NCBI GenBank assembly: GCA_031546985.1
Contig: JAVBJN010000035.1
Location: 1 to 54,005 of the forward strand
Source: JAVBJN01 sp031546985
GTDB lineage: Bacteria > Bacteroidota > Bacteroidia > Chitinophagales > Chitinophagaceae
Length of the DNA: 54,005 bases
Reading direction: 5' to 3'
Positions within the stretch are counted from its first letter, which is position 1. The number at the start of each line of letters is the position of its first letter. Below are positions 27,231 to 35,240 of the stretch, one piece after another. The notes below the pieces were generated by a model. The model worked only from the letters and a program-made list of their open reading frames with translations. It did no database searches and was not told the origin of the DNA. A program made the translations under genes and the position numbers.

Positions 27231-27289
27231 AAGAACCAGATAGTCCGTTTCAAGGACCATTCTCACCAGTATAGTTTAAGATAGCAGTA

Positions 27290-27328
27290 TAAGGGTCATC
27301 TACCAACCGGAGATGACCCTTATTTTTA
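27290..27328 (+). terminator. Terminator of the YtxH gene
   Basis: AAGGGTCATCT pairs with AGATGACCCTT, followed by ATTTTTAA. Confidence 0.85.
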
Positions 27329-27354
27329 ATATATGCTTAGTGGCATTTCTTCCC

Positions 27355-27362
27355 TATTTTTG
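27355..27362 (+). promoter_or_regulatory. -7 box for the glycosyltransferase-gldC unit
   Basis: TATTTTTG, a full match to TAnnTTTG, lies 20 nt before the ATG at 27382. A weak TTAG at 27337 is a possible -33 element. Confidence 0.5.
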
Positions 27363-27381
27363 CGCCTCTCAACAAGAAATT

Positions 27382-28521
27382 ATGCGCATTGCGGTTAACG
27401 CACGTTTTTTACTGAAAGACAAGCTGGAAGGCATAGGCTGGGTAACGCACGAGCTGGTTAGCCGTATGGTGCAGATGCACCCGGAGCACCAGTTTATTTT
27501 CCTGTTCGACCGCCCTTACGATCCTGCATTTGTGTTTGCACCCAATGTAACCCCCGTAGTGGTATCGCCCCAGGCCCGGCACCCGTTTTTGTGGTACACC
27601 TGGTTTGAGGTAAGCCTGCCGCTGGTGCTGCGCAAATACAAGGCCGATGTGCTTTTCTCGCCCGATGGCTACTGCTCCCTGCGCAGCAAGGTACCTACCT
27701 GCATGGTGGTGCACGACCTGGCTTTTGAACACTTTCCCGGGCATGTGTATAAACTAGCCCGCAATTTCTACAAGCATTTTACCCCACGTTATATACAGCA
27801 CGCCAAACAGGTTATAGCCGTATCGGAATATACCCGCAAGGATATTATAGAACAGTACGGCTCCGATGGCAGTAAGATACAAGTAGTGTACAATGGCGCC
27901 AGGCCCGAGTATAAACCACTGAGCTGGGATGAGCGCCAGGCGGTTAAAGAAAAATATACCAACGGCAACGAATACTTTGTGTACACGGGTGCTATTCACC
28001 CCCGCAAGAATGTGCTCAACATGCTCAAGGCTTTTGTAAAGTTTAAACGCTGGAACAAAAGCAATATGAAGTTTGTGCTGGTAGGCCGTATGGCCTGGCA
28101 GACCGATGAGATTAAGGAATTGCTCGATCATATGCCTTTTCGCGAAGATGTGATTATGCCGGGTTACCTGGGTGTGGATGAGCTTACACAGGTGATTGGC
28201 GCTGCTTATGCTATGGTATATGTATCGCTGTTCGAAGGTTTTGGCATTCCTATTCTCGAAGCATTGCAATGCAATATACCGGCCATCATCTCCAACACCA
28301 GCTCTATGCCCGAAGTTGGCGGCGATGCGGCTTTGCAATGCGATCCTAATGATGTAGACGATATTGCTAACCAGATGAACCTCATCTTTAAGGACGAAAT
28401 GCTGCGCACCAAACTGGTACGCCAATGCGCCCCGCAGGCGGCCAAATTCAATTGGGATGAGTCGGCCGCTAAGGTATGGGACATACTGATGCAGATTGCC
28501 ACCACCAAAAAACGCAAATAA
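27382..28521 (+). CDS. GT4-family glycosyltransferase
   Basis: 379 residues from the ATG at 27382 (MRIAVNARFL); the upstream in-frame part overlaps a terminator and promoter. GT-B fold: N-terminal half with GIGWVTHEL and VVHDLAFEHFP. The C-terminal donor half has YTGAIHPRKNVLNMLKAF, VLVGRMAW, MPGYLG and the EX7E-type motif FEGFGIPILEAL. Predicted to transfer a sugar from a nucleotide sugar to a cell-surface or secreted glycan. Followed after 14 bp by gldC. Confidence 0.92.
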   Translation: MRIAVNARFLLKDKLEGIGWVTHELVSRMVQMHPEHQFIFLFDRPYDPAFVFAPNVTPVVVSPQARHPFLWYTWFEVSLPLVLRKYKADVLFSPDGYCSLRSKVPTCMVVHDLAFEHFPGHVYKLARNFYKHFTPRYIQHAKQVIAVSEYTRKDIIEQYGSDGSKIQVVYNGARPEYKPLSWDERQAVKEKYTNGNEYFVYTGAIHPRKNVLNMLKAFVKFKRWNKSNMKFVLVGRMAWQTDEIKELLDHMPFREDVIMPGYLGVDELTQVIGAAYAMVYVSLFEGFGIPILEALQCNIPAIISNTSSMPEVGGDAALQCDPNDVDDIANQMNLIFKDEMLRTKLVRQCAPQAAKFNWDESAAKVWDILMQIATTKKRK

Positions 28522-28535
28522 TAAAACAACATAAC

Positions 28536-28892
28536 ATGGCTAAAGAATCACTGATTAATATCAAAGTAAATCTCGACGACGAGAAAATGCCTGAGCAATT
28601 GCAATGGCAGGCTACCGACAGCAGTCAGCCCGACTGGCAGCAATGCAAAGCCATGATGCTGTCGCTGTGGGATGGTTCAGAACGTACTGCCCTGCGTATA
28701 GACCTGTGGACCCGCAAAATGATGGTAGATGAAATGAACGATTTCTTCTTCCAGACTTTTATGACCATGGCCGATACCTACAAGCGTGCTACAGGCCAGG
28801 AAGAGATTGTGCAGAACATACGCAGGTTTGCACAGGATTTCCGCAAAACCGCCGACGACGCTATGGCTGCCAACGAAACCAAAAGCGAATAA
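28536..28892 (+). CDS. gldC: Gliding motility protein GldC
   Basis: 118 residues. LQWQATDSS, AMMLSLWDGSERTALRIDLWTRKMMVDEMNDFFFQTFMTMADTYKRATG correspond to the GldC family of Flavobacterium. GldC supports gliding and associated secretion but is not an essential motor part; no membrane segment is present. The two T9SS-cargo proteins in this window make T9SS presence likely. Cotranscribed with the glycosyltransferase. Confidence 0.88.
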   Translation: MAKESLINIKVNLDDEKMPEQLQWQATDSSQPDWQQCKAMMLSLWDGSERTALRIDLWTRKMMVDEMNDFFFQTFMTMADTYKRATGQEEIVQNIRRFAQDFRKTADDAMAANETKSE

Positions 28893-28917
28893 CGATAACA
28901 CATATGCCCTGTATGCG

Positions 28918-28950
28918 AAAAGGCCCCTGCAAATACTGCAGGGGCCTTTT
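28918..28950. terminator. Bidirectional terminator
   Basis: AAAAGGCCCCTGCA pairs with TGCAGGGGCCTTTT. Shared with the convergent secreted protein gene. Confidence 0.88.
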
Positions 28951-28981
28951 CTGTCGGGATTAATCTGATAACCGGGAATGC

Positions 28982-29362
28982 TCATTTCAGCACAAAAGAC
29001 TTCATAGCAGTCACCATTCCCTTTTTATCATCTATCATAACTACTCTGCAATTGCCTTTGGCCTCCGTTCCGCAATCGAGCGTTATACGATTACGGCGGC
29101 TGGCGCGCACCACGTGCATCTCGTCCGAAATTTCATTTCCGTCGGCATCCACTACTTTTAAGGTTACGTTTTCGCAAGGCTTGTAGAGGTATACATGTAT
29201 CTGCCCTTTGGTAGCAGGGTTTACCTTTACATCAATGTATACGGCTTCGCTGTCTATTTTTTCTACAACAGTCAATGTATCCTGCTCCTGCTGTGCATAG
29301 CCCGAAGTGGCCAGCATCATGCTCCAAACCCCGGCAACCGTACCTGCAATTAATTTCTTCAT
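28982..29362 (-). CDS. Small secreted protein of unknown function
   Basis: 126 residues from the ATG at 29360-29362 (MKKLIAGTVAG). Signal peptide with cleavage near GYA-QQ. The mature part is a single beta-rich domain with IHVYLYKPCENVTLKVVDADG and one pair of cysteines (PCEN and LDCG), perhaps a disulfide. No homologue recognised; it could be an Ig-like fold. Confidence 0.65.
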   Translation of the reverse strand: MKKLIAGTVAGVWSMMLATSGYAQQEQDTLTVVEKIDSEAVYIDVKVNPATKGQIHVYLYKPCENVTLKVVDADGNEISDEMHVVRASRRNRITLDCGTEAKGNCRVVMIDDKKGMVTAMKSFVLK

Positions 29363-29496
29363 ATGCCGATATTGATTTGATTGCAATTTAGGCCAGTTAT
29401 TAAACATATTGCACAACAATGAGGTAATCGCTATTTTGGTGAGCAAATGGCAGAAACAGACTAGAATCCTGTGCCGCCGCCAACCTGATAATTGTT

Positions 29497-29504
29497 TATT
29501 TTTG
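29497..29504 (+). promoter_or_regulatory. -7 box for the yqeY-cvpA-pabA operon
   Basis: TATTTTTG matches the consensus and lies 17 nt before the yqeY ATG. No -33 box recognised. Confidence 0.5.
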
Positions 29505-29520
29505 TGCAAATTTTTCAACT

Positions 29521-29976
29521 ATGACCCTGGAACAGAACATCATGCAGGACCTGAAAGCTGCTATGATCGCTAAAGACGAGGTAGCCCTGCGTTCATTACG
29601 TGCCATTAAAGCCGCTATTCTGCTGGCTAAGACAGCCGAAGCCGGTAAAACAGAATTGTCGCAGGATGAGGAAATGAAAATCCTGCAAAAAATGGCAAAG
29701 CAACGTAAGGAGTCGATGGAGATCTTTAGCACCCAGAACAGGAAAGACCTTGCCGATAAAGAAGCGGATGAACTGAAGATCATTGAAAAATTTCTGCCCA
29801 AGCAAATGGACGAAACCGAAGTACGTGCTGCCATAAAGGGTATTATTGCCGAAACCGGAGCCAGCTCACCAGCCGATATGGGCAAGGTAATGGGCGCCAC
29901 TACCAAAGCACTGGCAGGCAAGGCCGATGGTAAAATGATATCTACCATTGTTAAAGAACTCCTTGCAGGCGCATGA
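29521..29976 (+). CDS. GatB/YqeY-domain protein
   Basis: 151 residues, helical, resembling the tail domain of the GatB amidotransferase subunit; RSLRAIKAAI, KQRKESMEIF, DLADKEADELKIIEKFLPKQM and MGKVMGATTKALAGKADGKMIS are family segments. Stand-alone function is unresolved. The stop overlaps the next start by 4 bp (ATGA), so cvpA is translated in coupling. Confidence 0.92.
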   Translation: MTLEQNIMQDLKAAMIAKDEVALRSLRAIKAAILLAKTAEAGKTELSQDEEMKILQKMAKQRKESMEIFSTQNRKDLADKEADELKIIEKFLPKQMDETEVRAAIKGIIAETGASSPADMGKVMGATTKALAGKADGKMISTIVKELLAGA

Positions 29977-30503
29977 TCTTAGATGTAATTGTAATTATCT
30001 GCGTAATAACAGGCCTTTGGAAAGGAATTTCCAGAGGCTTTATTCTATCCCTGTTCTCCTGGATAGGCCTGTTCATCGGTTTTATAGCCGCTATGAAATT
30101 CAGCCCCAGAGGCATTGCCTACCTGCAGGAAACTTTTTCGTGGAACCACCGCTGGGTACCTATTATAGCCTTTCTGGGCATATTCGGTATTTTTTATGGC
30201 ATAGCCATGCTGCTGGGCCGTGTGCTTAAAACCATTGTAGAAGGTATTTTTATGGGCTGGGCCGATAAACTGGGCGGCGCCGTGCTGGGCGTACTCATGC
30301 AGGTAACTTTTGTAAGCTTCCTGTTCTGGATTGTAAACAAAACCGGCGTCCTCTCCGAAGAAACCCGCAGCGCCAGTAAAACCTATAGCTTTGTAGAACC
30401 GGTAGCGCCAGCCATCATACAAGGCTCCTCTGCCATACTACCGTTTGTAGACAACGCCCGCAAAGATCTTGAAGCCATATTTGACCACCTCAATGCCCGG
30501 TAA
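29973..30503 (+). CDS. CvpA-family membrane protein
   Basis: 176 residues with four hydrophobic segments (about 2-22, 25-45, 62-85, 100-120) and the N-terminal MILDVIVIICVITGLWKGISRGF pattern. CvpA was linked to colicin V export and envelope homeostasis in E. coli; true role unclear. Overlaps yqeY by 4 bp and pabA by 11 bp. Confidence 0.9.
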   Translation: MILDVIVIICVITGLWKGISRGFILSLFSWIGLFIGFIAAMKFSPRGIAYLQETFSWNHRWVPIIAFLGIFGIFYGIAMLLGRVLKTIVEGIFMGWADKLGGAVLGVLMQVTFVSFLFWIVNKTGVLSEETRSASKTYSFVEPVAPAIIQGSSAILPFVDNARKDLEAIFDHLNAR

Positions 30504-31110
30504 ACCTATAACTGTGCTGTTGCTCGACAACTACGACTCCTTTACCTACATTCTGCGCGATTACCTGCTGCAGCTTGGGGTAAGCTGCACCGTGGTTAAA
30601 AACGATACGCATACACTGGAGCAGATCAAAGCTATGCATCCCGAAAGGTTGGTTATCTCTCCCGGCCCGGGTAAGCCGCAGGATGCAGGCATACTTATGG
30701 AAGTGGTGGCGTACTTTATAGATAAAATACCCATGCTGGGCGTTTGCCTCGGGCACCAGGCCATAGGCTTGCATTTGGGCGCCACGCTCACCCATGCTAC
30801 CCGGCCCATGCATGGCAAAACCGCTGTGGTGCACCACCACAACCACCCTATGTTTGATGGCGTACCCGACCCTTTTGAAGTGATGCGCTACCACTCACTC
30901 ATTCTTACCCAAACAGAAGCTACACCGCTCGATGTAATTGCCGCTACCCCCGCTTTGGAAATCATGGCGGTAGCGCACCAGACTTTACCGGTATGGGGCA
31001 TGCAGTTTCATCCGGAGTCGGTAGGCACCCCTTACGGAAAGCAGATGCTGCAGAACTGGCTCCGCTACACCTCAGATTCCACGGGTATTTTGCACCATAC
31101 GCCACATTAA
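30493..31110 (+). CDS. Glutamine amidotransferase component II (PabA/TrpG)
   Basis: 205 residues from the ATG at 30493 (MPGKPITVLLLDNYDSFTY), preferred over an earlier in-frame TTG. Class I GATase triad: C85 in GVCLGHQ, H173 and E175 in FHPESV. Supplies ammonia to chorismate for p-aminobenzoate or anthranilate. No trpE/pabB or trp gene lies near, so which pathway, or both, cannot be decided here. Start lies inside cvpA. Confidence 0.92.
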   Translation: MPGKPITVLLLDNYDSFTYILRDYLLQLGVSCTVVKNDTHTLEQIKAMHPERLVISPGPGKPQDAGILMEVVAYFIDKIPMLGVCLGHQAIGLHLGATLTHATRPMHGKTAVVHHHNHPMFDGVPDPFEVMRYHSLILTQTEATPLDVIAATPALEIMAVAHQTLPVWGMQFHPESVGTPYGKQMLQNWLRYTSDSTGILHHTPH

Positions 31111-31168
31111 CAGGCGATTGCAGAATCGGAAATTTTCCAATCCATAAAGTATATTTAATGTGCCAAAC

Positions 31169-31200
31169 TTTTTTCAGTCCTGAAAAAAAGAGTACTTTAG
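31169..31200 (+). promoter_or_regulatory. Palindrome and promoter ahead of the alpha/beta hydrolase
   Basis: TTTTTTCAG (31169-31177) and CTGAAAAAA (31180-31188) form a perfect 9-bp inverted repeat around TC, immediately before the -7-like box TACTTTAG (31193-31200). The palindrome occupies the spacer and -33 region, so it may be an operator; a weak terminator of pabA is the other reading. Confidence 0.5.
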
Positions 31201-31224
31201 CACTGTATTAATATATTTAAAAAC

Positions 31225-31986
31225 ATGCAATACGAGATAAAGACACACGGCAAATTCAAGTATGTTGAGGAAGGTAAAGGTGAACCGCTGGTATTATTGC
31301 ATGGCCTGTTTGGTGCGCTGAGTAACTTTTCTGATCTTATTGAGCATTTTAAAGCTACCCACCGGGTAGTGATACCCATATTGCCTTTATACGATCTTAA
31401 TATACTTGAAACATCGGTTAACGGTTTAGCCAAGCATGTTCAGAAATTTATAGACGCTATGGGTCTCAGGGAAATACACCTGCTGGGCAACAGCCTGGGC
31501 GGTCACGTAGCCCTGGTATACGCGCTTAAAGGACTGGGCAAGATCAAAACCATTATCCTCACCGGCAGTTCTGGCCTGTTTGAAAACGGTATGGGCGAAA
31601 CCTACCCTAAAAGAGGCGATTATGAGTTTATGCGCAAGAAAGTAGAACTTACCTTCTACGATCCGGCCATTGCTACTAAAGAACTGGTAGATGAGGTGTT
31701 CGAAATCGTAAATAACCGCCTTAAAGTAATCAAGATTATTACACTGGCCAAAAGTGCAATCCGTCACAACCTGGGCGATGAGCTCAAGGGCATTACCCTG
31801 CCTACCTGCCTGGTATGGGGTAAGAACGATACGATTACACCGCCACTGGTAGCAGAGGAGTTTCACCGCCTGCTGCCCAACTCAGAGCTGCACTGGATTG
31901 ATAAATGCGGGCACGCGCCTATGATGGAAGTACCAGGAGAATTTAACGTGATCCTGAGTGAATTCCTCCGTAAACACAACGGATAA
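31225..31986 (+). CDS. Alpha/beta hydrolase
   Basis: 253 residues, cytoplasmic. LLHGLFGALSNF oxyanion loop, nucleophile S90 in LLGNSLGGH, acid in VWGKNDTITPP (about 210) and His in DKCGHAPMME (about 235). Substrate unknown; resembles bacterial esterase/C-C hydrolase-like enzymes. Single gene with terminator. Confidence 0.9.
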   Translation: MQYEIKTHGKFKYVEEGKGEPLVLLHGLFGALSNFSDLIEHFKATHRVVIPILPLYDLNILETSVNGLAKHVQKFIDAMGLREIHLLGNSLGGHVALVYALKGLGKIKTIILTGSSGLFENGMGETYPKRGDYEFMRKKVELTFYDPAIATKELVDEVFEIVNNRLKVIKIITLAKSAIRHNLGDELKGITLPTCLVWGKNDTITPPLVAEEFHRLLPNSELHWIDKCGHAPMMEVPGEFNVILSEFLRKHNG

Positions 31987-32008
31987 TATCCGTTTGTTTC
32001 AGATATTT

Positions 32009-32043
32009 AAAGGCGTGTTTGTTTTGCAGACGCGCCTTTTGCT
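32009..32043 (+). terminator. Terminator of the alpha/beta hydrolase gene
   Basis: AAAGGCG pairs with CGCCTTT over an imperfect inner stem, followed by TGCTTTT. Confidence 0.6.
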
Positions 32044-32122
32044 TTTACGTGTTTTACGGTATTGACTTTGAATAGGTAAAGGTGTAACTTACTAGAGATT
32101 TAACAAACCTCTCACAACATTA

Positions 32123-32166
32123 GGTGTTCCAACACCGTTCTATTGGCGTAAGTTTTGTTATACTTG
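32123..32166 (+). promoter_or_regulatory. Inverted repeat and -7 box before the CBS gene
   Basis: GGTGTT-CC-AACACC (32123-32136) is a perfect short palindrome; TATACTTG (32159-32166) is a near match to TAnnTTTG. ATG at 32193. Confidence 0.4.
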
Positions 32167-32192
32167 TAACAGACCCATTTAAGACTACCAAG

Positions 32193-32855
32193 ATGAGCAT
32201 ACGAGACATCATATCACCCGTCGTGCCGGTACTGGCACCCGAAGACAGCGGAGACAAGGCTTTGGAGCTGATGGACGAGTATCACCTTACCCAGCTACCA
32301 TTGGTAAACCAGGAGCATTATGTGGCATTGGTGCAGGAAAACGACCTGCTCGATATGTCGGATATGCACAAACCTTTGTCGGGCACCATGCTCACGGGGT
32401 TCCGGCCTGCTATAAACGAAGCCGCCCACCCTTACGATGTGGCCCGCCTGTTTAAAGAAATGAACCTCAGCGCCATTCCGGTTATTAACAACGAAGGCGA
32501 CTACCTGGGCACCGTTACCCGCGAAAGCCTGCTTACCTACCTTACCGACAATAATGGGGTAAAAGAAGCCGGGGGCATTATCGTGCTGGAAATGGACCCG
32601 CGCGACTACAGCCTGTCCGAAATTGCCCGCATCTGCGAGAGCAACGATATACAGATCATTTCTATGCAGCAGCACTCCGATAATGAGAAAGGCATGCTGC
32701 AGGTAACCCTTAAGCTCAATAAAAACGATCTGCAGGCCCTTATCGCCACCTTTGAGCGGTTCGAGTACAATGTAATGGCCGTATTTGGCGAAAACCCCTT
32801 AAAAGAAGACCTGCAACAGCGTTACGATCTGTTAATGAATTATCTGAACATGTAA
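32193..32855 (+). CDS. CBS-pair protein with C-terminal ACT-like domain
   Basis: 220 residues from the ATG at 32193 (MSIRDIISPV). Two CBS motifs (about 1-55 and 70-125) form a Bateman module for adenine-nucleotide binding. The C-terminal part (about 135-205, GIIVLEMDPRDYSLSEIARICESND) looks like an ACT-type fold. Likely a cytoplasmic regulatory module. In many Bacteroidota a CBS gene precedes nadK; here a BamA-like gene lies between them. Confidence 0.88.
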   Translation: MSIRDIISPVVPVLAPEDSGDKALELMDEYHLTQLPLVNQEHYVALVQENDLLDMSDMHKPLSGTMLTGFRPAINEAAHPYDVARLFKEMNLSAIPVINNEGDYLGTVTRESLLTYLTDNNGVKEAGGIIVLEMDPRDYSLSEIARICESNDIQIISMQQHSDNEKGMLQVTLKLNKNDLQALIATFERFEYNVMAVFGENPLKEDLQQRYDLLMNYLNM

Positions 32856-32874
32856 CCCTGCCTGGGATTTGTGT

Positions 32875-32882
32875 TATCTTAG
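32875..32882 (+). promoter_or_regulatory. -7-like box for the BamA-like gene
   Basis: TATCTTAG resembles TAnnTTTG and lies 19 nt before the preferred TTG start at 32902. It argues against the earlier TTG at 32869. Confidence 0.35.
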
Positions 32883-32901
32883 CAGCCAAATTCCAAACCT
32901 G

Positions 32902-34293
32902 TTGCGCTTTATATTCTTATTCCTTATCACAATATTCCTGGGGTGTAGGTTATGGGCTGTGCCTGCAACCGACTCTACCCAGACCTATCTTAAGATTAGG
33001 AATATCTTGCTGGAAGGCAATAAAAAAACACGCAACTACATCATTTACAGAGAGTTAATGGTGCATGCCGGCGATAGCATTCCCCTCCAGAGCCTGAGCG
33101 CCACCCTGCTGCGCAACAAACAAAGAATTCAAAACCTCCAGCTTTTTACCGATGTGGTACTGAGCCTGCAAAACTGGCGTAAAGACTCTGCCGATATTCA
33201 TATTAAGGTATCGGAGCGCTGGTACATCTTTCCGCAGGTATTTCTAAAACTGGCCGATCGTAACTTTAACGTATGGTGGGTAGACCAGCACCACAGCCTG
33301 GACCGGATTAATGTGGGCCTTATGCTCTCGCACGATAACTTTACCGGCATGAGCGATGTGGCTTCTATAGGCGCGCAACTGGGCTATACCCGCAAGTTTT
33401 CTACCTCTTATTATATACCCTACCTCGATCGTAAGCTCAAGCATGGTATGGGCGCGGGCTTTTATTACGCCATTAACCGCGAGATCAACTACTTCACCGA
33501 TCTTAACAAGCAAAAGTTTGTGCGGCTGGATAGTACCTGGGCTACCACCGACTGGGGCGCCGATCTGTTTTACACCTACCGGCCCCGCTACAATGCCAAA
33601 CACACGCTCTCTATTGGTTATAATTACAAAGACATAGGCACCGAGGTGCAAAACCTTAACCCGCAATACTTTCCCAACGGTGTTACCAAAATCAACTACC
33701 CTGAGCTGTACTACCGCTTCGATTTCGACAATACCGACTCCAAGCAATATCCGCTGCGGGGCTACCGCATCTGGCTCATGCTGCTCAACCGGGGCCTGGG
33801 GGTAAACAATAATGTAAACCAGACCTATATACACAACTACACCGGGGCTTTTATACCACTAACCAAAAAATGGTATACTTCTTTCATATTCCGGGGCAGG
33901 CTTTCGTTTCCCGAAAACCAATCTTATGTGTTTAGCAGGGCTATGGGTTATGGTTACGACTACATTCGCGGGTTTGAGTATTACGTAATCGATGGCAGCC
34001 ATTTTGGTATTCTTAAATCCAATGTAAAATATAAGCTTCTCGATTTTCGTATTCCGGTGCCCTGGCTGCCGTTTATCAACAATATTCCGTTCAAGGCTTT
34101 TGCCAAAACCTACGCCGATATTGGGTATGGGCGTAATGTAAACCCAGGCAACAGTTTTCTCAACAACAGAATGCTGGCCGGGTATGGCGTAGGGCTCGAT
34201 GTAGTCACATTATACGATTTGAATATTCGTATGGAGTATACCTTTAATAACATCGGTCAAAAAGGATTATTTTTACAGTTTATCAGCGAATAA
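32902..34293 (+). CDS. BamA/TamA-like outer-membrane protein
   Basis: 463 residues from a TTG at 32902. No ATG lies before the hydrophobic signal segment RFIFLFLITIFLGCRLWA, and the earlier TTG at 32869 would precede the promoter-like box. One POTRA-like domain (about 30-110: IRNILLEGNKKTRNYIIYREL) is followed by a beta-barrel (about 125-463) with alternating aromatic strands and a C-terminal LFLQFISE. It has fewer POTRA domains than true BamA encoded 2.7 kb downstream, so it is a second Omp85 family member of unknown client. Six bp before nadK. Confidence 0.82.
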   Translation: MRFIFLFLITIFLGCRLWAVPATDSTQTYLKIRNILLEGNKKTRNYIIYRELMVHAGDSIPLQSLSATLLRNKQRIQNLQLFTDVVLSLQNWRKDSADIHIKVSERWYIFPQVFLKLADRNFNVWWVDQHHSLDRINVGLMLSHDNFTGMSDVASIGAQLGYTRKFSTSYYIPYLDRKLKHGMGAGFYYAINREINYFTDLNKQKFVRLDSTWATTDWGADLFYTYRPRYNAKHTLSIGYNYKDIGTEVQNLNPQYFPNGVTKINYPELYYRFDFDNTDSKQYPLRGYRIWLMLLNRGLGVNNNVNQTYIHNYTGAFIPLTKKWYTSFIFRGRLSFPENQSYVFSRAMGYGYDYIRGFEYYVIDGSHFGILKSNVKYKLLDFRIPVPWLPFINNIPFKAFAKTYADIGYGRNVNPGNSFLNNRMLAGYGVGLDVVTLYDLNIRMEYTFNNIGQKGLFLQFISE

Positions 34294-34299
34294 TACCAC

Positions 34300-35178
34300 A
34301 TGCAGGTTGCGATATACAACAGGGTGTTCGACCCTGAAGACATTTTGAGTTTCAGGCATTTATATGAGGCCCTGCGCGATGCAGAGGCCGATATTGTGCT
34401 GTTTAAGGATTTATACGAACGCCTGCAGCACCATATCGATTTTGAGGAAACGCCCCGGCTGTTTACCTCATCCAAAGACCTCGATAAGTCGATGGATTTT
34501 ATGATAAGTATGGGTGGCGATGGCACTTTTCTCGATACCGTAGGTTATGTAGGCGCGTCGCAAATTCCGGTGCTGGGCATTAACCTGGGCCGGCTGGGCT
34601 TTTTGGCGGGTATCCCTACCGAAGAGATTAATATGGCGGTAGAAGCGCTTTCGCGCGGGGCTTATGAGATGGAGAAACGTACGCTTATGCACCTCGATGC
34701 CAACATTCCGCTGTTTAACGGCATTCCTTTTGCGTTGAATGAGTTTACCATTCACAAAAAGGATACTTCCTCCATGATTAAGATACACACTTACCTGAAT
34801 GGTGAGTTTTTAAATACGTACTGGGCCGATGGGCTTATTGTGTCTACCCCAACCGGCTCTACCGGCTACTCTATGAGCTGCGGCGGCCCCATCGTGTTTC
34901 CGCAGGCGGCCAACTTTGTAATTACGGCGGTAGCGCCCCATAACCTGAACATACGTCCGATTGTAGTACCCGACGACTACGTTATTTCCTTTGAAGTGGA
35001 AGGCCGCGCCGATAATTTCCTGTGCACACTCGATGCGCGCATGGAAACCATAGACCACCATGTGCAGCTGGCCATCCGCAAAGAAAACTTCCATGTAAAC
35101 ATGGTACGGCTCAATGAAAACAATTTTCTGCAAACCATGCGCACCAAGCTATACTGGGGCATGGACAAAAGAAATTGA
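34300..35178 (+). CDS. nadK: NAD kinase
   Basis: 292 residues. Makes NADP from NAD. GGDGT (about 72-76), GINLGRLGFL, LNEFTIHK, and TGSTGYSMSCGGP near 190 are all present. Start is 6 bp after the BamA-like gene. Confidence 0.96.
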   Translation: MQVAIYNRVFDPEDILSFRHLYEALRDAEADIVLFKDLYERLQHHIDFEETPRLFTSSKDLDKSMDFMISMGGDGTFLDTVGYVGASQIPVLGINLGRLGFLAGIPTEEINMAVEALSRGAYEMEKRTLMHLDANIPLFNGIPFALNEFTIHKKDTSSMIKIHTYLNGEFLNTYWADGLIVSTPTGSTGYSMSCGGPIVFPQAANFVITAVAPHNLNIRPIVVPDDYVISFEVEGRADNFLCTLDARMETIDHHVQLAIRKENFHVNMVRLNENNFLQTMRTKLYWGMDKRN

Positions 35179-35216
35179 CAGCCGGATAATTTTTTTTAAA
35201 TAAATTGGTTTATTAA

Positions 35217-35238
35217 AGCAGCATCTTTTGATGCTGTT
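35217..35238 (+). promoter_or_regulatory. Stem-loop at the translation start of the DUF6089 gene
   Basis: CAGCATC-TTTT-GATGCTG is a perfect 7-bp stem, extended to 9 by a G-T and an A-T pair, ending only 2 nt before the ATG context at 35241. It would sit in the ribosome footprint, so a translational or processing role is possible. Confidence 0.5.
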
Positions 35239-35240
35239 GA

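Noticed and set aside
33244..33834. Minus-strand 196-codon frame in the BamA-like gene
   Set aside because: Antisense to a clear beta-barrel frame; no independent promoter or motif.
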